NCBI RefSeq assembly: GCF_002086125.1
Contig: NZ_MVHG01000055.1
Span: forward strand, 1 to 33,607
Direction of reading: 5' to 3'
Origin: Mycobacterium arosiense ATCC BAA-1401 = DSM 45069
GTDB taxonomy: Bacteria > Actinomycetota > Actinomycetes > Mycobacteriales > Mycobacteriaceae
DNA: 33,607 nucleotides
The position numbers and the translations under genes are program-made. Each line of letters opens with the position of its first letter. Within the stretch, counting starts at the first letter, position 1. This document shows positions 8,038-16,700 of the stretch, in pieces. The notes under the pieces are model-generated. The model searched no databases and was not told where the DNA came from. It saw only the letters and a program-made list of their open reading frames with translations.

Positions 8038-9441
8038 TCAAGGGATATCGCGTCCGGTTAAGCGTCGCCGGCGCGAAGGCATTGGATGCGCGCCGATCGC
8101 CAACGCGCCGTGGTAGCCAGCGAAAGCAGCCTGTTCTGTGGCGATTCCGGCCACCGGCTCAGTGCTTTCCCCGACGTACCACAGCCTCTCGATAGTCGGG
8201 GAACGCCGCGGCACCTTTGCCCCTGCGTAGCACGAATTGAGCCAGTGATAGCGCCGCGCGGCGGGGGCACGCTGGCCTACGGCGGCTTTCCAACCTGGGA
8301 ATGCGTCCTCACATACATCATCGAGGTAGTTGACCACCGCGTTGTGGCCCCGGGCCGGGCCACCCCACCACTGCAGGCAGAGCTGACGCGCGTCAGGGCT
8401 GTTCCATGGTGCGACCACGTTGAGGGGCACAAACCAAACGTTCGCACCCGTCGCAGGGTCGTGGATCAACAACTTATCAGTCACGTCGACCACCGGTCGG
8501 GTGAGCAGCGTGGCGATCGTCACCTGATCATGTTCGAAGGCGGCTTCCTTCCGCAGCGGCTCACACAATTCGGCCGGCAGCTCGGTGAAAAAAGCTGGGA
8601 TGCGTTGATTGCCCACGGCGAGCGCCACATGTGATGCGGTTGCTGTGCGGCCGTCGGTCATCTGTACGCCGCGCACCGCCTCGCGTTCCACCAGTACCCG
8701 CTGCACTTTGGTGCCCCGCCAAACTACGCCACCGTGTTCCTGGACATAGTTGGTCAGCGGCTGGATCAGGCCGCGCTGGATATCGGGCTCGATCACCGAA
8801 ATGATTCCCTCGCCGGCGAAGCAGGTGCGGATAAGGGCGAATGCCCCGAAGACCGAGAACGTTTTGCCGATGCGCTCACTGGAAACGCCCGCAACCACGG
8901 CGGCCAGCAATTCAATGACTAACCGGGTCGGCTGGTCAGCCTGTTGCCGGTCGAACCACTGTTCAAGACCAACATCGTGCATCTTGCATAACTGCCCCGG
9001 CGGGATTGCGAGCCCGGCACGCAGGACACGCTCGGTGTCCCCGCGGTCGAGGATCTCACGCGGCATCTCGGTGAGGTGAAACAACAGCTCGCACAGCTCG
9101 GTGGTGGAGGCAATGAGCGGCATCCGGGTGCTGCGGCGGCTACCGCGCACCATAACCGAGATCGGGGGCGCCGCATGCGCCCGGACTGGCAAATTCAATT
9201 CGCGCGCTACCCGAGCCCAGTGTCCCCCACCCCAACTCATATGCCAGGGCGGCTGCTGGATGTAGGCGAGATGACCGTCGAGCGGCACGCAGCGCACGTT
9301 GTAACCAGGAGTGGCAGTCTCCGAGATCAACAGCACGCGTGCTCCGCGCGAGGCGAGCGTTCCGGCACATACCGCACCAGAAGTGCCCGCGCCGACCACG
9401 ATCACGTCGTAGTCCTCATGTTCGCTGTCGTGGTGATCCAT
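8038..9441 (-). CDS. FAD-dependent oxidoreductase (phytoene desaturase-like)
   Basis: This 467-residue flavoprotein has an N-terminal Rossmann motif 'YDVIVVGAGTSGAVCAGTLA' (residues 11-30). The following strand is 'GARVLLISETATPGYNVRCV'. A C-terminal FAD-contact segment 'LWYVGESTEPVAGIATEQAA' is typical of phytoene desaturase/carotenoid isomerase-type and NAD(P)-binding Rossmann oxidoreductases. It would desaturate or isomerise a hydrophobic substrate. A frameshifted N-terminal copy of a related gene lies at 12427-12612. It sits 97 bases downstream of a second FAD enzyme on the same strand, suggesting one transcript with two successive flavin steps. Confidence 0.85.
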   Translation of the reverse strand: MDHHDSEHEDYDVIVVGAGTSGAVCAGTLASRGARVLLISETATPGYNVRCVPLDGHLAYIQQPPWHMSWGGGHWARVARELNLPVRAHAAPPISVMVRGSRRSTRMPLIASTTELCELLFHLTEMPREILDRGDTERVLRAGLAIPPGQLCKMHDVGLEQWFDRQQADQPTRLVIELLAAVVAGVSSERIGKTFSVFGAFALIRTCFAGEGIISVIEPDIQRGLIQPLTNYVQEHGGVVWRGTKVQRVLVEREAVRGVQMTDGRTATASHVALAVGNQRIPAFFTELPAELCEPLRKEAAFEHDQVTIATLLTRPVVDVTDKLLIHDPATGANVWFVPLNVVAPWNSPDARQLCLQWWGGPARGHNAVVNYLDDVCEDAFPGWKAAVGQRAPAARRYHWLNSCYAGAKVPRRSPTIERLWYVGESTEPVAGIATEQAAFAGYHGALAIGAHPMPSRRRRLTGRDIP

Positions 9442-9538
9442 GACATCTTTCGTGCTCGAAGGGCACCGGTGCGGGCGTGACGCCCCGCGATCGCATCGGA
9501 CAGGACAATGCCGCGGCGATGTGTTAGCGCCTTATCGG

Positions 9539-10993
9539 CTAGCTATTACCGCTACGCAGAGCGGGTCGGACGGCCGCATCGCGCGCTATCAATCCCAAGT
9601 GGCCTAGGGTCCGATTGGCCGCGACCACCCCGGTATAAAGGGATCTGCCCACCGTGCTCTGCAACAGATAATCGCCGGCCAGCTCGACCCCCGCTGGCAT
9701 CGGTTGCGCCAGAAACTGGGCCAGACCGCCGACAAAGCCTCGCGGGCGCCGACAAATAGCAATGTCATTTCGCGTCAAGATCTGGTCTTCGATGACCGCC
9801 GTTCGCAGGATGGGAAAAGCGCGTATTGCCTCGAGCCAGCTTTCAGCAAGGACCTCGCGATCGGAACGGCCCACGGTGCAGCGGGCATAGGCGTCTTTGA
9901 GATCCAGCGTGATGACGCTGCGGTCTTTTCCGTCGGGTTTGACACTCACCTTGCCTAAGCGCTCGAAACCCTCAGCAGACGGCAGGAAACATTTGGCCGG
10001 TAGCTGAGAGGCGGGAACGTCGACCAGGTAGCGGCCGAGGTGATGGGCCGAATAGCTGATGCGGCCAAGGAATTCCCGCTGAACTGCGTTGAGTAGATCA
10101 CCTACGATTGGCATGACGAGTGACCCTGGGACCGCGACGATCACTGCGTCGGCGTCGAGAGTTAAGTCTGCACCGTCGCGGCGGAATCCCACCTCGATGC
10201 CCTCGCCGGTACGGCGAACCGCGGTGGCGGGGGCACTGGTGACGATGCGACACAGCGGATTTCGCTGCAGCGCTTGGCCTAACTCATAGGTGATGCCGCC
10301 CGAACCGCGTGGCTCATAGATCCACCAACTGCGCAGCCACGCCAGATCGCCCAGGGCAAAAAGCAACCACGACAACCCGTAATCGCCGCTGTCGAGGGTG
10401 CTGTACTGCATGAAAGGCTCGATGACCGCGTCAAAGAGCTGTGGGGCGTGCGCACGTAGATAGGCTGCACCCTCATACTGGTCCGCCCACAGCGTGCACG
10501 TGTAATCGAGCGGATCGTGTACACGACGTTGCCGCAGCACCAGTGGGACCAGCCGGAGGAGCGAAAGCTTGTCTTTGATGCCGCCGGGCAGCCGCAATGC
10601 ACCCGCGAGGGTGAACGGTGAGTAAAGTAGCGGCCGACCTTGGTTGTAAATCCGTTCGCCACGAACGGTTTCCGACTCCTCTAGGTCCACTGTCGGGGCA
10701 GCTTCACGCGCCAACTCTTGCCGCAACTGAGTCAGGCTGACTTCGCAGCCAACAAGGGCTTCGGCTCCGGTATGGTGCCACGAGCCATGCCACTCAAAAC
10801 TTCGACAGCGCCCCCCAACCTCGGCGTCGCTTTCGAGCACTGTGACGGAGACATCGTGCTTGGACAGCTCAAAAGCAGCGCCTAGTCCAGCGATTCCGGC
10901 GCCAATTACCACAACGTGCATCGGCTTCCCGCTAAATCGCGATGCACCGTCGCGCCGACCTAATTGAGTGTTTTCGGGCTCACCGGCGGCCAT
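9539..10993 (-). CDS. FAD-dependent amine-oxidase/protoporphyrinogen-oxidase-like protein
   Basis: This flavoprotein starts with 'MHVVVIGAGIAGLGAAFELS', a classic GxGxxG FAD-binding fold. It continues with 'VTVLESDAEVGGRCRSFEW' (Glu for ribose binding, GGR motif) and 'GAEALVG', as in the amine oxidase/protoporphyrinogen oxidase/phytoene desaturase superfamily. The C-terminal FAD motif is 'GVELAGDYLLQSTVGRSLYTG'. The frame opens at 10993 (484 residues), but the internal ATG at 10921 sits just before the Rossmann strand and is an equally good or better start (460 residues). It is upstream of, and probably co-transcribed with, the other FAD enzyme. The substrate is unknown; a ring or polyene oxidation is plausible. 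Confidence 0.85.
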   Translation of the reverse strand: MAAGEPENTQLGRRDGASRFSGKPMHVVVIGAGIAGLGAAFELSKHDVSVTVLESDAEVGGRCRSFEWHGSWHHTGAEALVGCEVSLTQLRQELAREAAPTVDLEESETVRGERIYNQGRPLLYSPFTLAGALRLPGGIKDKLSLLRLVPLVLRQRRVHDPLDYTCTLWADQYEGAAYLRAHAPQLFDAVIEPFMQYSTLDSGDYGLSWLLFALGDLAWLRSWWIYEPRGSGGITYELGQALQRNPLCRIVTSAPATAVRRTGEGIEVGFRRDGADLTLDADAVIVAVPGSLVMPIVGDLLNAVQREFLGRISYSAHHLGRYLVDVPASQLPAKCFLPSAEGFERLGKVSVKPDGKDRSVITLDLKDAYARCTVGRSDREVLAESWLEAIRAFPILRTAVIEDQILTRNDIAICRRPRGFVGGLAQFLAQPMPAGVELAGDYLLQSTVGRSLYTGVVAANRTLGHLGLIARDAAVRPALRSGNS

Positions 10994-11290
10994 ATACGTC
11001 CCAGAAGACGGGTTCGATACAGCGCTCCGACAACTGAACCGCCACCTTACTCCCTAGCATTGACTACTCCGTCGACCTCCTGTCGGCGCCGCCGCAGTAA
11101 ATCCAGCGCCAACACTGGCACTCTTAGCTTGCACCCGGGGGTCCGCGGGCCACCGGGACAGCAGCATCGTACCTCAATATCTATCTAAGTACGAATAATC
11201 CGGACTGATAACTTCTTATTCTTGTTGAACGAACCCTCAAGTTAGCAGCTAGAGACCACACAGGAACCGGCATTGACCCGTTGCATGGCT
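10994..11290. promoter_or_regulatory. Intergenic region with AT-rich promoter-like stretch
   Basis: This gap of 297 bases lies between two minus-strand genes. Bases about 11166-11245 are AT-rich (for example ATCTATCTAAGTACGAATAA) and probably carry the promoter of the FAD-enzyme pair. No gene is recognised. Confidence 0.35.
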
Positions 11291-12097
11291 TTAGCAGCGG
11301 CGGTGCGGCGGAAACTTCGGGCTACGGCGTTCGGCGCGCGCGCGGATCGCCTCGGCCAGATCGGGGCGCATCAACGCGGCCTCTTCGAGAGCCAGCGAAA
11401 GTTCGAAAGCATCACCGAACGACTGCGTCGCCGCTGCACCTAATTGCCGTTTGATGTTGGCCGCGGAATATGGCGACGTGTTCGTCGCAATATCGGCTGC
11501 CCAGGCCTTGGCCGCGGGCAGCAGCTCGTCAGCGGGTAGTACCCGCTGGGCAAGGCCCAACCGAAGTGCTTCGGCCGGCGCCACAGAGCGCCCGCTCAAC
11601 AGAATATCGGCGGCGGCACCGTAGCCCACCCGGCGCTGCAGAGTCCACGCGGCGCCCCACTCCGCGACCAAGCCCAGCCGCGAGAAGGAGCTTGCGATCT
11701 TGGCGTCGCGAGCAACATAAATCACGTCAGCTAGCAGCATGATCGAAAACCCGATGCCAATGGCGGGCCCGTTAACCGCGGCGATTAGCGGTGTGTGCAA
11801 TATCGGTGGTTGCGCCTGCAGCTCATCGGTTCCCACAAGCTCGTGTACCCGGTCCAGCACATCGCGATCAGCGCCAGAGCAAAAGCCTCCACCCGCACCC
11901 GTGAGCACAATCGCACGGACATGCTCAGAGCGATCCAGTTCGGCCAAGGTCGCTAATAGGTTCTTCTGCAACTCCGGCGTCATCGCGTTGAGGCGATCAG
12001 GGCGGTTCATTATCACGCTGGCAACGCCGCCCTGTGTCTCGACTAACAGGTCACCGGCGGAACGATGCAAAGGACGCACAACCAGGCAAACTACCAC
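11291..12097 (-). CDS. Enoyl-CoA hydratase/isomerase family protein
   Basis: This 268-residue crotonase-family enzyme has oxyanion-hole segments 'LTGAGGGFCSGADRDVLDR' (about residues 65-83) and 'AAVNGPAIGIGFSIMLLAD' (about 106-124). The active-site segment 'RLGLVAEWGAAWTLQRRVG' (about 140-158) keeps one Glu (about 146). That pattern is usual for enoyl-CoA isomerase or single-Glu members rather than two-Glu hydratases. It acts on a CoA thioester in the cytoplasm. Of the two crotonase genes in the window this one has the more conventional active site. The start near 12097 is followed by about ten residues before homology begins, so a slightly shorter product is possible. Confidence 0.88.
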   Translation of the reverse strand: MVVCLVVRPLHRSAGDLLVETQGGVASVIMNRPDRLNAMTPELQKNLLATLAELDRSEHVRAIVLTGAGGGFCSGADRDVLDRVHELVGTDELQAQPPILHTPLIAAVNGPAIGIGFSIMLLADVIYVARDAKIASSFSRLGLVAEWGAAWTLQRRVGYGAAADILLSGRSVAPAEALRLGLAQRVLPADELLPAAKAWAADIATNTSPYSAANIKRQLGAAATQSFGDAFELSLALEEAALMRPDLAEAIRARAERRSPKFPPHRRC

Positions 12098-12426
12098 ATC
12101 ATGCGAACGTCATCAGCACAATAATATTGATCCGTAACATATGGGTTCTGGTCTAGGTATGGCGGCACCGTGGGCGGTCACCATGATCCCGAGCGAGTTT
12201 CGGCCTTGGAGCCGGTCTCCTCGAGACGCGCTCGGAGCGAGCTAATTCAAGGTTAGACAATGGTATTTCATAGAGAGTCGTAGACGCTGGAATGTGCAGG
12301 CCACCACCACGGGCCTGCCGCAACCCGACTCCACATCCCTCGGCATGATGCACGCGTCGTCCAAATCGACGCCCATGAACACCGGGACTACTGAGTGCAC
12401 CGGGCGTCTCTGACAGAAAGTAGGCC
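12098..12426. other. Intergenic or decayed sequence
   Basis: I recognise no gene in this stretch. The short frames on both strands have no motif or sensible hydrophobic pattern. It borders a run of pseudogenes and may itself be eroded coding sequence. Confidence 0.35.
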
Positions 12427-12612
12427 GTGACCAAGAACCAGGACGGGTTCGATGTAGTCGTAGTTGGTGCGGGCATGGCGGGGTTGTGCTGCGCCGGTGA
12501 GCGGGTGTTGCAGGGCGCACGTGCTCCTGCTGCCGGAAACTAAAGAAATCGGACTCCCGGTCAGGCCGCACATGGTCGACGGGAACCGCGGGATCATGCA
12601 GCCCCAACCAAC
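12427..12612 (+). pseudogene. N-terminal remnant of a FAD-dependent oxidoreductase (frameshifted)
   Basis: From GTG 12427 the reading is 'DGFDVVVVGAGMAGLCCAGE', a FAD Rossmann motif. It stays in frame to about 12515 and then runs into TAA. One frame over, 'AHVLLLPETKEIGLPVRPHM' and 'VDGNRGIMQPQPT' follow, ending in TGA. Joined together these align without gaps to the first ~65 residues of the intact oxidoreductase at 9441-8038 (there 'ARVLLISETATPGYNVRC.PLDGHLAYIQQPP'). It is therefore a single-frameshift, 3'-truncated paralogue. The rest of the gene is not recognisable downstream. Confidence 0.75.
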
Positions 12613-12941
12613 ATGATTGCCTGTGCGCCAGACTAATTGGCGACGGGATACCTTGGCATCGCAGTCCCGGGTTTGGAGTTGCGTACCCAGCAGCTGGAGG
12701 TGAGCCCGCCGTAGTGGTCCAGCCGTTGTGAATTCTGTTGCCCGATGTTCGGGCGAGGAAGGATCGACACGGCATCGAACAGGCCCAGCGGCATAGGCCG
12801 GATCAGATCATCCGCCAGCTCGCCGAGGGCAACCACTCCTCGGATCGGCCGGGGACGGGCATGAATGGCCCGAGTTCTGGCTGGTCTCGACGAAATGGTG
12901 TGGAACCTCAGTGCAATGAGTCTTCCGTCCGAATTTCCCAC
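12613..12941. other. Unrecognised, probably decayed sequence
   Basis: No intact gene is present. A minus-strand frame crosses this stretch as run-on from the broken TetR gene, but it shows no conserved motif. It may contain eroded remains of the FAD gene or of another gene. Confidence 0.3.
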
Positions 12942-13560
12942 ACCGGCCATCTTCAGGATGATGTTGAGGGTGGTCTGCAATGGGCGCGCTGAGCGAGCAA
13001 GAGACCCCCTCGCAGTGCTGCCAGCACGGTGACGGCGAGGTCGTCGGGATCGACTCCAGCCGTTAGACGTCCTTGACTGTGCAGGGAACGCATCCCATTT
13101 TGGATTGCGCTGGCCCAGCGACCCAACCAGCGGCGACGAGGGCGCGTGCCTGTGTGTCTGACTCGGCCAGCGCGCTGCCCAGGAACCCCAATGGGCAGCC
13201 GCCTTGGCCATGGATTGCGCTCGCATGGCCGACGACTAGATCGCGCCACGCTGCGAGGCTTTCGGGAGTGCTCAGGTCGGCTTCTTCGGTGGTATTCACA
13301 AGTCTGTCGGCCTCGCGGTCGATGACCGCATTGACCAGTTGCTCGTTGTTGGCGAAGTAGTGATAGAGCTGCGAACTGCTGACCTCTGCCGCGAGCTTGA
13401 CGTCTTCGAGCGACGTGGCAGTCCCGCCGCGTTCCCAGATCATCTGCGCCGCAACGTCGATGATGCGTGCACGAGGGCGGTGGCCCCTTGGCGGTCAGTT
13501 TGCGGCCTGTTGGCTTTCGGGCCCGGCGCACCACGCGGACTTGCTTTTTGGGATTGATAA
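12942..13560 (-). pseudogene. TetR-family regulator, inactivated by at least three frameshifts
   Basis: Piecing frames together on the minus strand gives a TetR protein. A basic N-terminal 'RKPTGRKLTAKG' lies in one frame. Then 'RARIIDVAAQMIWERGGTAT' and 'SLEDVKLAAEVSSSQLYHYF' (the helix-turn-helix) lie in a second, continuing through 'GGCPLGFLGSALAESDTQAR'. 'ASAIQNGMRSLHSQGRL' and 'DPDDLAVTVLAALRGGLLLA' are back in the first frame, and 'ARPLQTTLNIILKMAG' is in a third. The shifts lie near 13475, 13120 and 12985. The largest intact piece (13063-13443) keeps the HTH but has a false C-terminus. A functional repressor is unlikely unless these are assembly errors. Confidence 0.75.
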
Positions 13561-13661
13561 TCCATTTTCGCTCAGTCACAGTGGATTGCATGATCCATTC
13601 GACGGTGCCCAACCCAAGGCGGTTCTGCGCCCAGCCCGTCTTCGCAACGGCGGAGGTGCGC

Positions 13662-13990
13662 TGTGACTAGCGGGCCATCGTCGTCACGGGAGCGACCGGC
13701 CCCGTCGGGCGCCCCTTGGTTAGTCTGCTCGCCTAGGCCGGAGTGCAGGTTCGCGCCATACCCGTGAGCCGGCAAGCGCCGGGCTCCCAGGCGCCGCAGA
13801 GGTCACCGGTTCCGTCGAACAGGCGCTGCATGGAGCTTCGGTGGTATTCCTCAATTCCCGGGCACTAGGCATCGACATGGAAGCGGTTATTGCGCAGGCC
13901 GCGGACGGGGGAAGTGTCGCCCCGACTGGTCGCGCTGTCGGCGGGTAAACTCCTCAAGCGACTGGGCAGCCCGTCTTTTGATCATCCCCT
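13662..13990 (+). pseudogene. NmrA-like NAD(P)-binding protein, inactivated
   Basis: Reading across frames gives 'AIVVTGATGPVGRPLVSLLA', the dinucleotide-binding start of NmrA/atypical SDR proteins. A TAG stop follows directly, then 'AGVQVRAIPVSRQAPG'. After a shift come 'GAAEVTGSVEQALHGASVVF', 'LNSRALGIDMEAVIAQAADG' and, after another shift, 'RLVALSAGK'. The order matches the NmrA fold (substrate-tunnel 'ALSA' strand included). At least one internal stop and two or three frameshifts inactivate it. The 3' boundary is uncertain, and faint similarity may extend to about 14160. Confidence 0.65.
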
Positions 13991-14338
13991 GGTCGGCCCG
14001 CGACTTGCCCTTCCAGTCCGCCGCCTATCAGTCGCTAACGCTGCATCCAACGCTCATCTGACCGCCCATACATCACCGTCGTGTGCACCAGGAGGATTGC
14101 CGGTTGGGCAGTTGCGGCATCAATTCACTCGGAGACCTATCGCTGCCGTCGTTCAATCAATCTGCATCACATACAACTTCTCTCTTCATCGCGAACATCC
14201 GCCTAGAAGGGTGACTCGTCGGAGGCCTAGTGCATGCAGAAGCCTGCTATGTGAGGCAAGCCTTTTGGTGAAGTGCGATGGCTTGTGGTGGACTTTCGCC
14301 GGCATGCGACTACACCCTTCGCCGCAGGCTTCGACCGA
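13991..14338. other. Unrecognised, probably decayed sequence
   Basis: I see no intact gene. A frame containing 'RRPIAAVVQSIC' near 14130-14165 might be the C-terminal part of the NmrA-like remnant, but this is too weak to annotate. Confidence 0.3.
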
Positions 14339-14728
14339 CTAATGCGCCAGATTCGCATACCGTCGGTCTTTGGCCGCCGCTGCAGCAGCCGCAGCAGCCG
14401 GCATGTCCTTCAGCTTCGGCGATTGATCGGGGCAATATATACCGATACCCGTGCCAAGGATCTGATAGCCCTGCTGCTCGGTCGTGCCCGCCTTAATGTT
14501 TCGGTTGAGATAGTCATGGGCTGTGAGCGCGTCGGGGAAGTTGCCGCTACGAAGCCGCTCACAAATGGTCGTGACGATATAGCGGTCAAAGTCGTGGGGA
14601 GAGTAGACCTCGTAATACCGCAGCTGGTTATAGAAATCGGCATCCTGGCTGGCGTCTTGGTCGGCGTGGGCTGGCGCCGCCAGCGAGATGGCAACGGCGA
14701 CAACCGAGGCGAGTCTCGTTGCCTTCAT
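14339..14728 (-). CDS. Secreted DUF732-type small protein
   Basis: This 129-residue exported protein has a signal peptide 'MKATRLASVVAVAISLAAPA' followed by HA-D (cleavage about 22/23). The mature part 'DFYNQLRYYEVYSPHDFDRY' and 'ICERLRSGNF...GIGIYCPDQ' follows the DUF732 layout, with one Cys in each half (Cys56 and Cys99) that would form a disulfide. A run of nine alanines (about 111-119) and a short basic tail end the protein. DUF732 proteins are abundant and functionally obscure in mycobacteria. I chose ATG 14728 over the upstream frame to 14839 because the signal peptide begins there. It is the outermost member of the secreted-protein cluster next to the mce operon. Confidence 0.78.
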   Translation of the reverse strand: MKATRLASVVAVAISLAAPAHADQDASQDADFYNQLRYYEVYSPHDFDRYIVTTICERLRSGNFPDALTAHDYLNRNIKAGTTEQQGYQILGTGIGIYCPDQSPKLKDMPAAAAAAAAAKDRRYANLAH

Positions 14729-15026
14729 GTGGTGAAGTGTACGTTCCAAATCCCACGTGTGTACACACCTCATCGCCACCCGGCGAGTGGACCTGGTTCC
14801 GCCCGTCGACAAGATGAGGACGGACACCGTCTCGGCCATCCATGCAGCTTGGGCCCTAGTAGGCCCCCTAGCTTAAGGTCGTCGCCGATCGGTGGGTCGC
14901 CTGCTCTTCGTCACGCAACAGCACTGCCTGGTCCGCAAGCTTATAAATTTTAACTTTGACATAAGCAGCGAATTAGTCTTTACTAGCGGGATGACGGGCC
15001 GCGAAGTCGAGTAGGGTTGTCCCGAC

Positions 15027-15521
15027 ATGAGGACGATGCGAACGACAGCAAACGCCTTGGCAACGCTGGTGGTGGCGGCTGGCGGCGTAGGACTTACCGG
15101 TGGACCATCCAACGCTGAGCCGAGTGGCCACCAGGTCACCTACCGTGTCACATCGCTCAGCGAGTCGTATGTCCATATTTCATTTATGGCAAAACAGCCT
15201 ATGAACGAGCAGGATTACGCCGAGAATTCGCAGCAGTACTTATACACTCTTAATCCTAAAGTCAATCAGGACGCACCCTGGAGCTATACGACGCAATTGG
15301 CAAATCCCGGCCGGTGGGCATATTTGGCAATCGGCCCCTTCTACAAACTAATGGGCAGGACCCCCATCCCTCCCGAAGTGCTGGAGTTAGACTTCGGTTT
15401 GCGGTGTGAGATTGCAGTTGATGGTCAGGTAGTGCACACCCAGAATGGCGCCCGGGAGGCGGCCTGCGGCACGGTGCCAATTTCTCATATCGAACCAGGC
15501 ACTCAAATCCAACCAGGCTAA
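15027..15521 (+). CDS. Secreted protein with MmpS-like fold features
   Basis: This 164-residue exported protein has a signal peptide over residues 1-30 (ending 'GGPSNA', cleavage before EPSG). The mature domain carries 'VTYRVTSLSESYVHISFMA', 'PWSYTTQLANPGRWAYLAI' and 'LRCEIAVDGQVV', with two cysteines (127, 147). The order of beta-strands and the PWSYT motif parallel the MmpS domain at the other end of this window ('LPWSYTIVTTLP'), but the N-terminal membrane anchor is replaced by a cleavable signal peptide. A soluble periplasmic or cell-wall partner for lipid transport is an inference. It stands alone on the plus strand. Confidence 0.72.
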   Translation: MRTMRTTANALATLVVAAGGVGLTGGPSNAEPSGHQVTYRVTSLSESYVHISFMAKQPMNEQDYAENSQQYLYTLNPKVNQDAPWSYTTQLANPGRWAYLAIGPFYKLMGRTPIPPEVLELDFGLRCEIAVDGQVVHTQNGAREAACGTVPISHIEPGTQIQPG

Positions 15522-15599
15522 TCTCAAATCTAATCGGTTGGCGAAATGGTATGGCGGAAGCGTACAGCCGCACTTTAATCCCCCGTCTTCCCGATTCGT

Positions 15600-16184
15600 T
15601 CAGCCAGCGGGGCAGCTCCCGTACGCGTTGCAGACGTACGACCGCCTGTCGTCCCAAGCTTTCAACCAAGTCCCCGCCGGCGTGATCAAGAACTTGAATT
15701 CACCGTGCCCGCAATATGTATTTCCTTCTGGCGTGATTGCGCAGGTAGTTGAGTTGTAGGTCACAAAGCTACGCGGCGGCAACGTCCGCTGCGCTTGTCC
15801 GGCCGGAAACTGCGCGGCCGCTGTCCAGCCGTGGTGGACCGCGCGGTTTCCGTTGAACCATGCGATGTGGTTATCACCCCCCGGCGCACCCGGTATATCT
15901 CCGGTGCAGCCAAAGCTACCCCAAAACCAGATACCGCAATTGAGTCCCGATGGGGTCAAGAACCAGACGTAATGCTCGCCGGTCGTATCACCGACGACAG
16001 GTCGGTCGCCGGATATGAAAAATTGGTCTGGCTCTTGCTCGGTATACCACGTCGTTATATCCGACATCTCCGGAAACGGACTACCCCCCGGCGCCTCCGG
16101 ATCCGCGTGTCCCGGGATTACTGCGCCGAGCGTTAGTCCGATCGCAGAACCGATCGCTCCCAACAATCTAGAATGGGCTCGCAT
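15600..16184 (-). CDS. Secreted six-cysteine mycobacterial protein of unknown function
   Basis: This 194-residue protein begins with a signal peptide 'MRAHSRLLGAIGSAIGLTLG' that ends at about 'PGHA' (residue 27). The mature part has six cysteines (83, 93, 148, 158, 185, 191), suggesting three disulfides. It is rich in Trp, Gly and Pro: 'YVWFLTPSGLNCGIWFWGSF' and 'SFVTYNSTTCAITPEGNTYC'. The pattern is familiar from exported mycobacterial hypothetical proteins, but I cannot assign a named domain or function. It is separated by about 90 bases from the DUF4189 gene on the same strand and may be co-transcribed with it. Confidence 0.75.
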   Translation of the reverse strand: MRAHSRLLGAIGSAIGLTLGAVIPGHADPEAPGGSPFPEMSDITTWYTEQEPDQFFISGDRPVVGDTTGEHYVWFLTPSGLNCGIWFWGSFGCTGDIPGAPGGDNHIAWFNGNRAVHHGWTAAAQFPAGQAQRTLPPRSFVTYNSTTCAITPEGNTYCGHGEFKFLITPAGTWLKAWDDRRSYVCNAYGSCPAG

Positions 16185-16274
16185 TGCTAAATTCTAGCCC
16201 GATTTCCCGCCAGAAGGCAGCGGTTTAGAATATATGTCGTTTGGTATCCGGCCGGGCGGCGCACTGCGAGCCGC

Positions 16275-16700
16275 TCACCCGCCAGGAGGCGCGTCATTGC
16301 ACTGCGAGCGAAGTACCCTGGTCATGCGTTTCGGACTCTGATTTATGGCGTTTTGTTCTGCGTCATGCTGCGTGACGCCGAGATCCCGATAAAACTGATC
16401 TTCAGTCTTGACGATTGCGCCGCACTCGGGATACTTGAAGGCAATCATCACGTTGCACCCGGGGTCGTAACCCGCCACGCTGTTTTGCTGGCAGTTGAGC
16501 TTAGCAGCTTGGTTGGCGGCGGCCTCATTTGGCATATTCTTCGATACACCTACGCGGTCGGCCACTTGCGCGACCGCGATTGCGCCCCAAGATTCTTGGT
16601 CGGCGCGTGCTGCGGGCATAGCGGACACTACCAGCGCCGCCACGACTGCACTGCCGAGCGCCGAAATCACGATGCGCTTTCCAGCGCTGATTACTATCAC
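16275..16700 (-). CDS. Secreted DUF4189-family protein
   Basis: This 141-residue exported protein has a long N-terminal hydrophobic signal (residues 8-31, ending 'PAARA'). The mature domain reads 'WGAIAVAQVADRVGVSKNMP', 'AAKLNC', 'DPGCNVMIAF.YPECGAIV' and a final 'RSQCNDAP'. That matches the DUF4189 pattern of alternating Ala-rich helices and four cysteines (70, 82, 93, 134). Similar secreted proteins occur in M. tuberculosis; their function is not established. It is the first gene of a minus-strand pair with the six-cysteine protein. Confidence 0.78.
   Translation of the reverse strand: MIVISAGKRIVISALGSAVVAALVVSAMPAARADQESWGAIAVAQVADRVGVSKNMPNEAAANQAAKLNCQQNSVAGYDPGCNVMIAFKYPECGAIVKTEDQFYRDLGVTQHDAEQNAINQSPKRMTRVLRSQCNDAPPGG

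Noticed and set aside
13063..13443. Short intact TetR regulator
   Set aside because: It is only the middle of a frameshifted gene; the rest of the family sequence lies in other frames.
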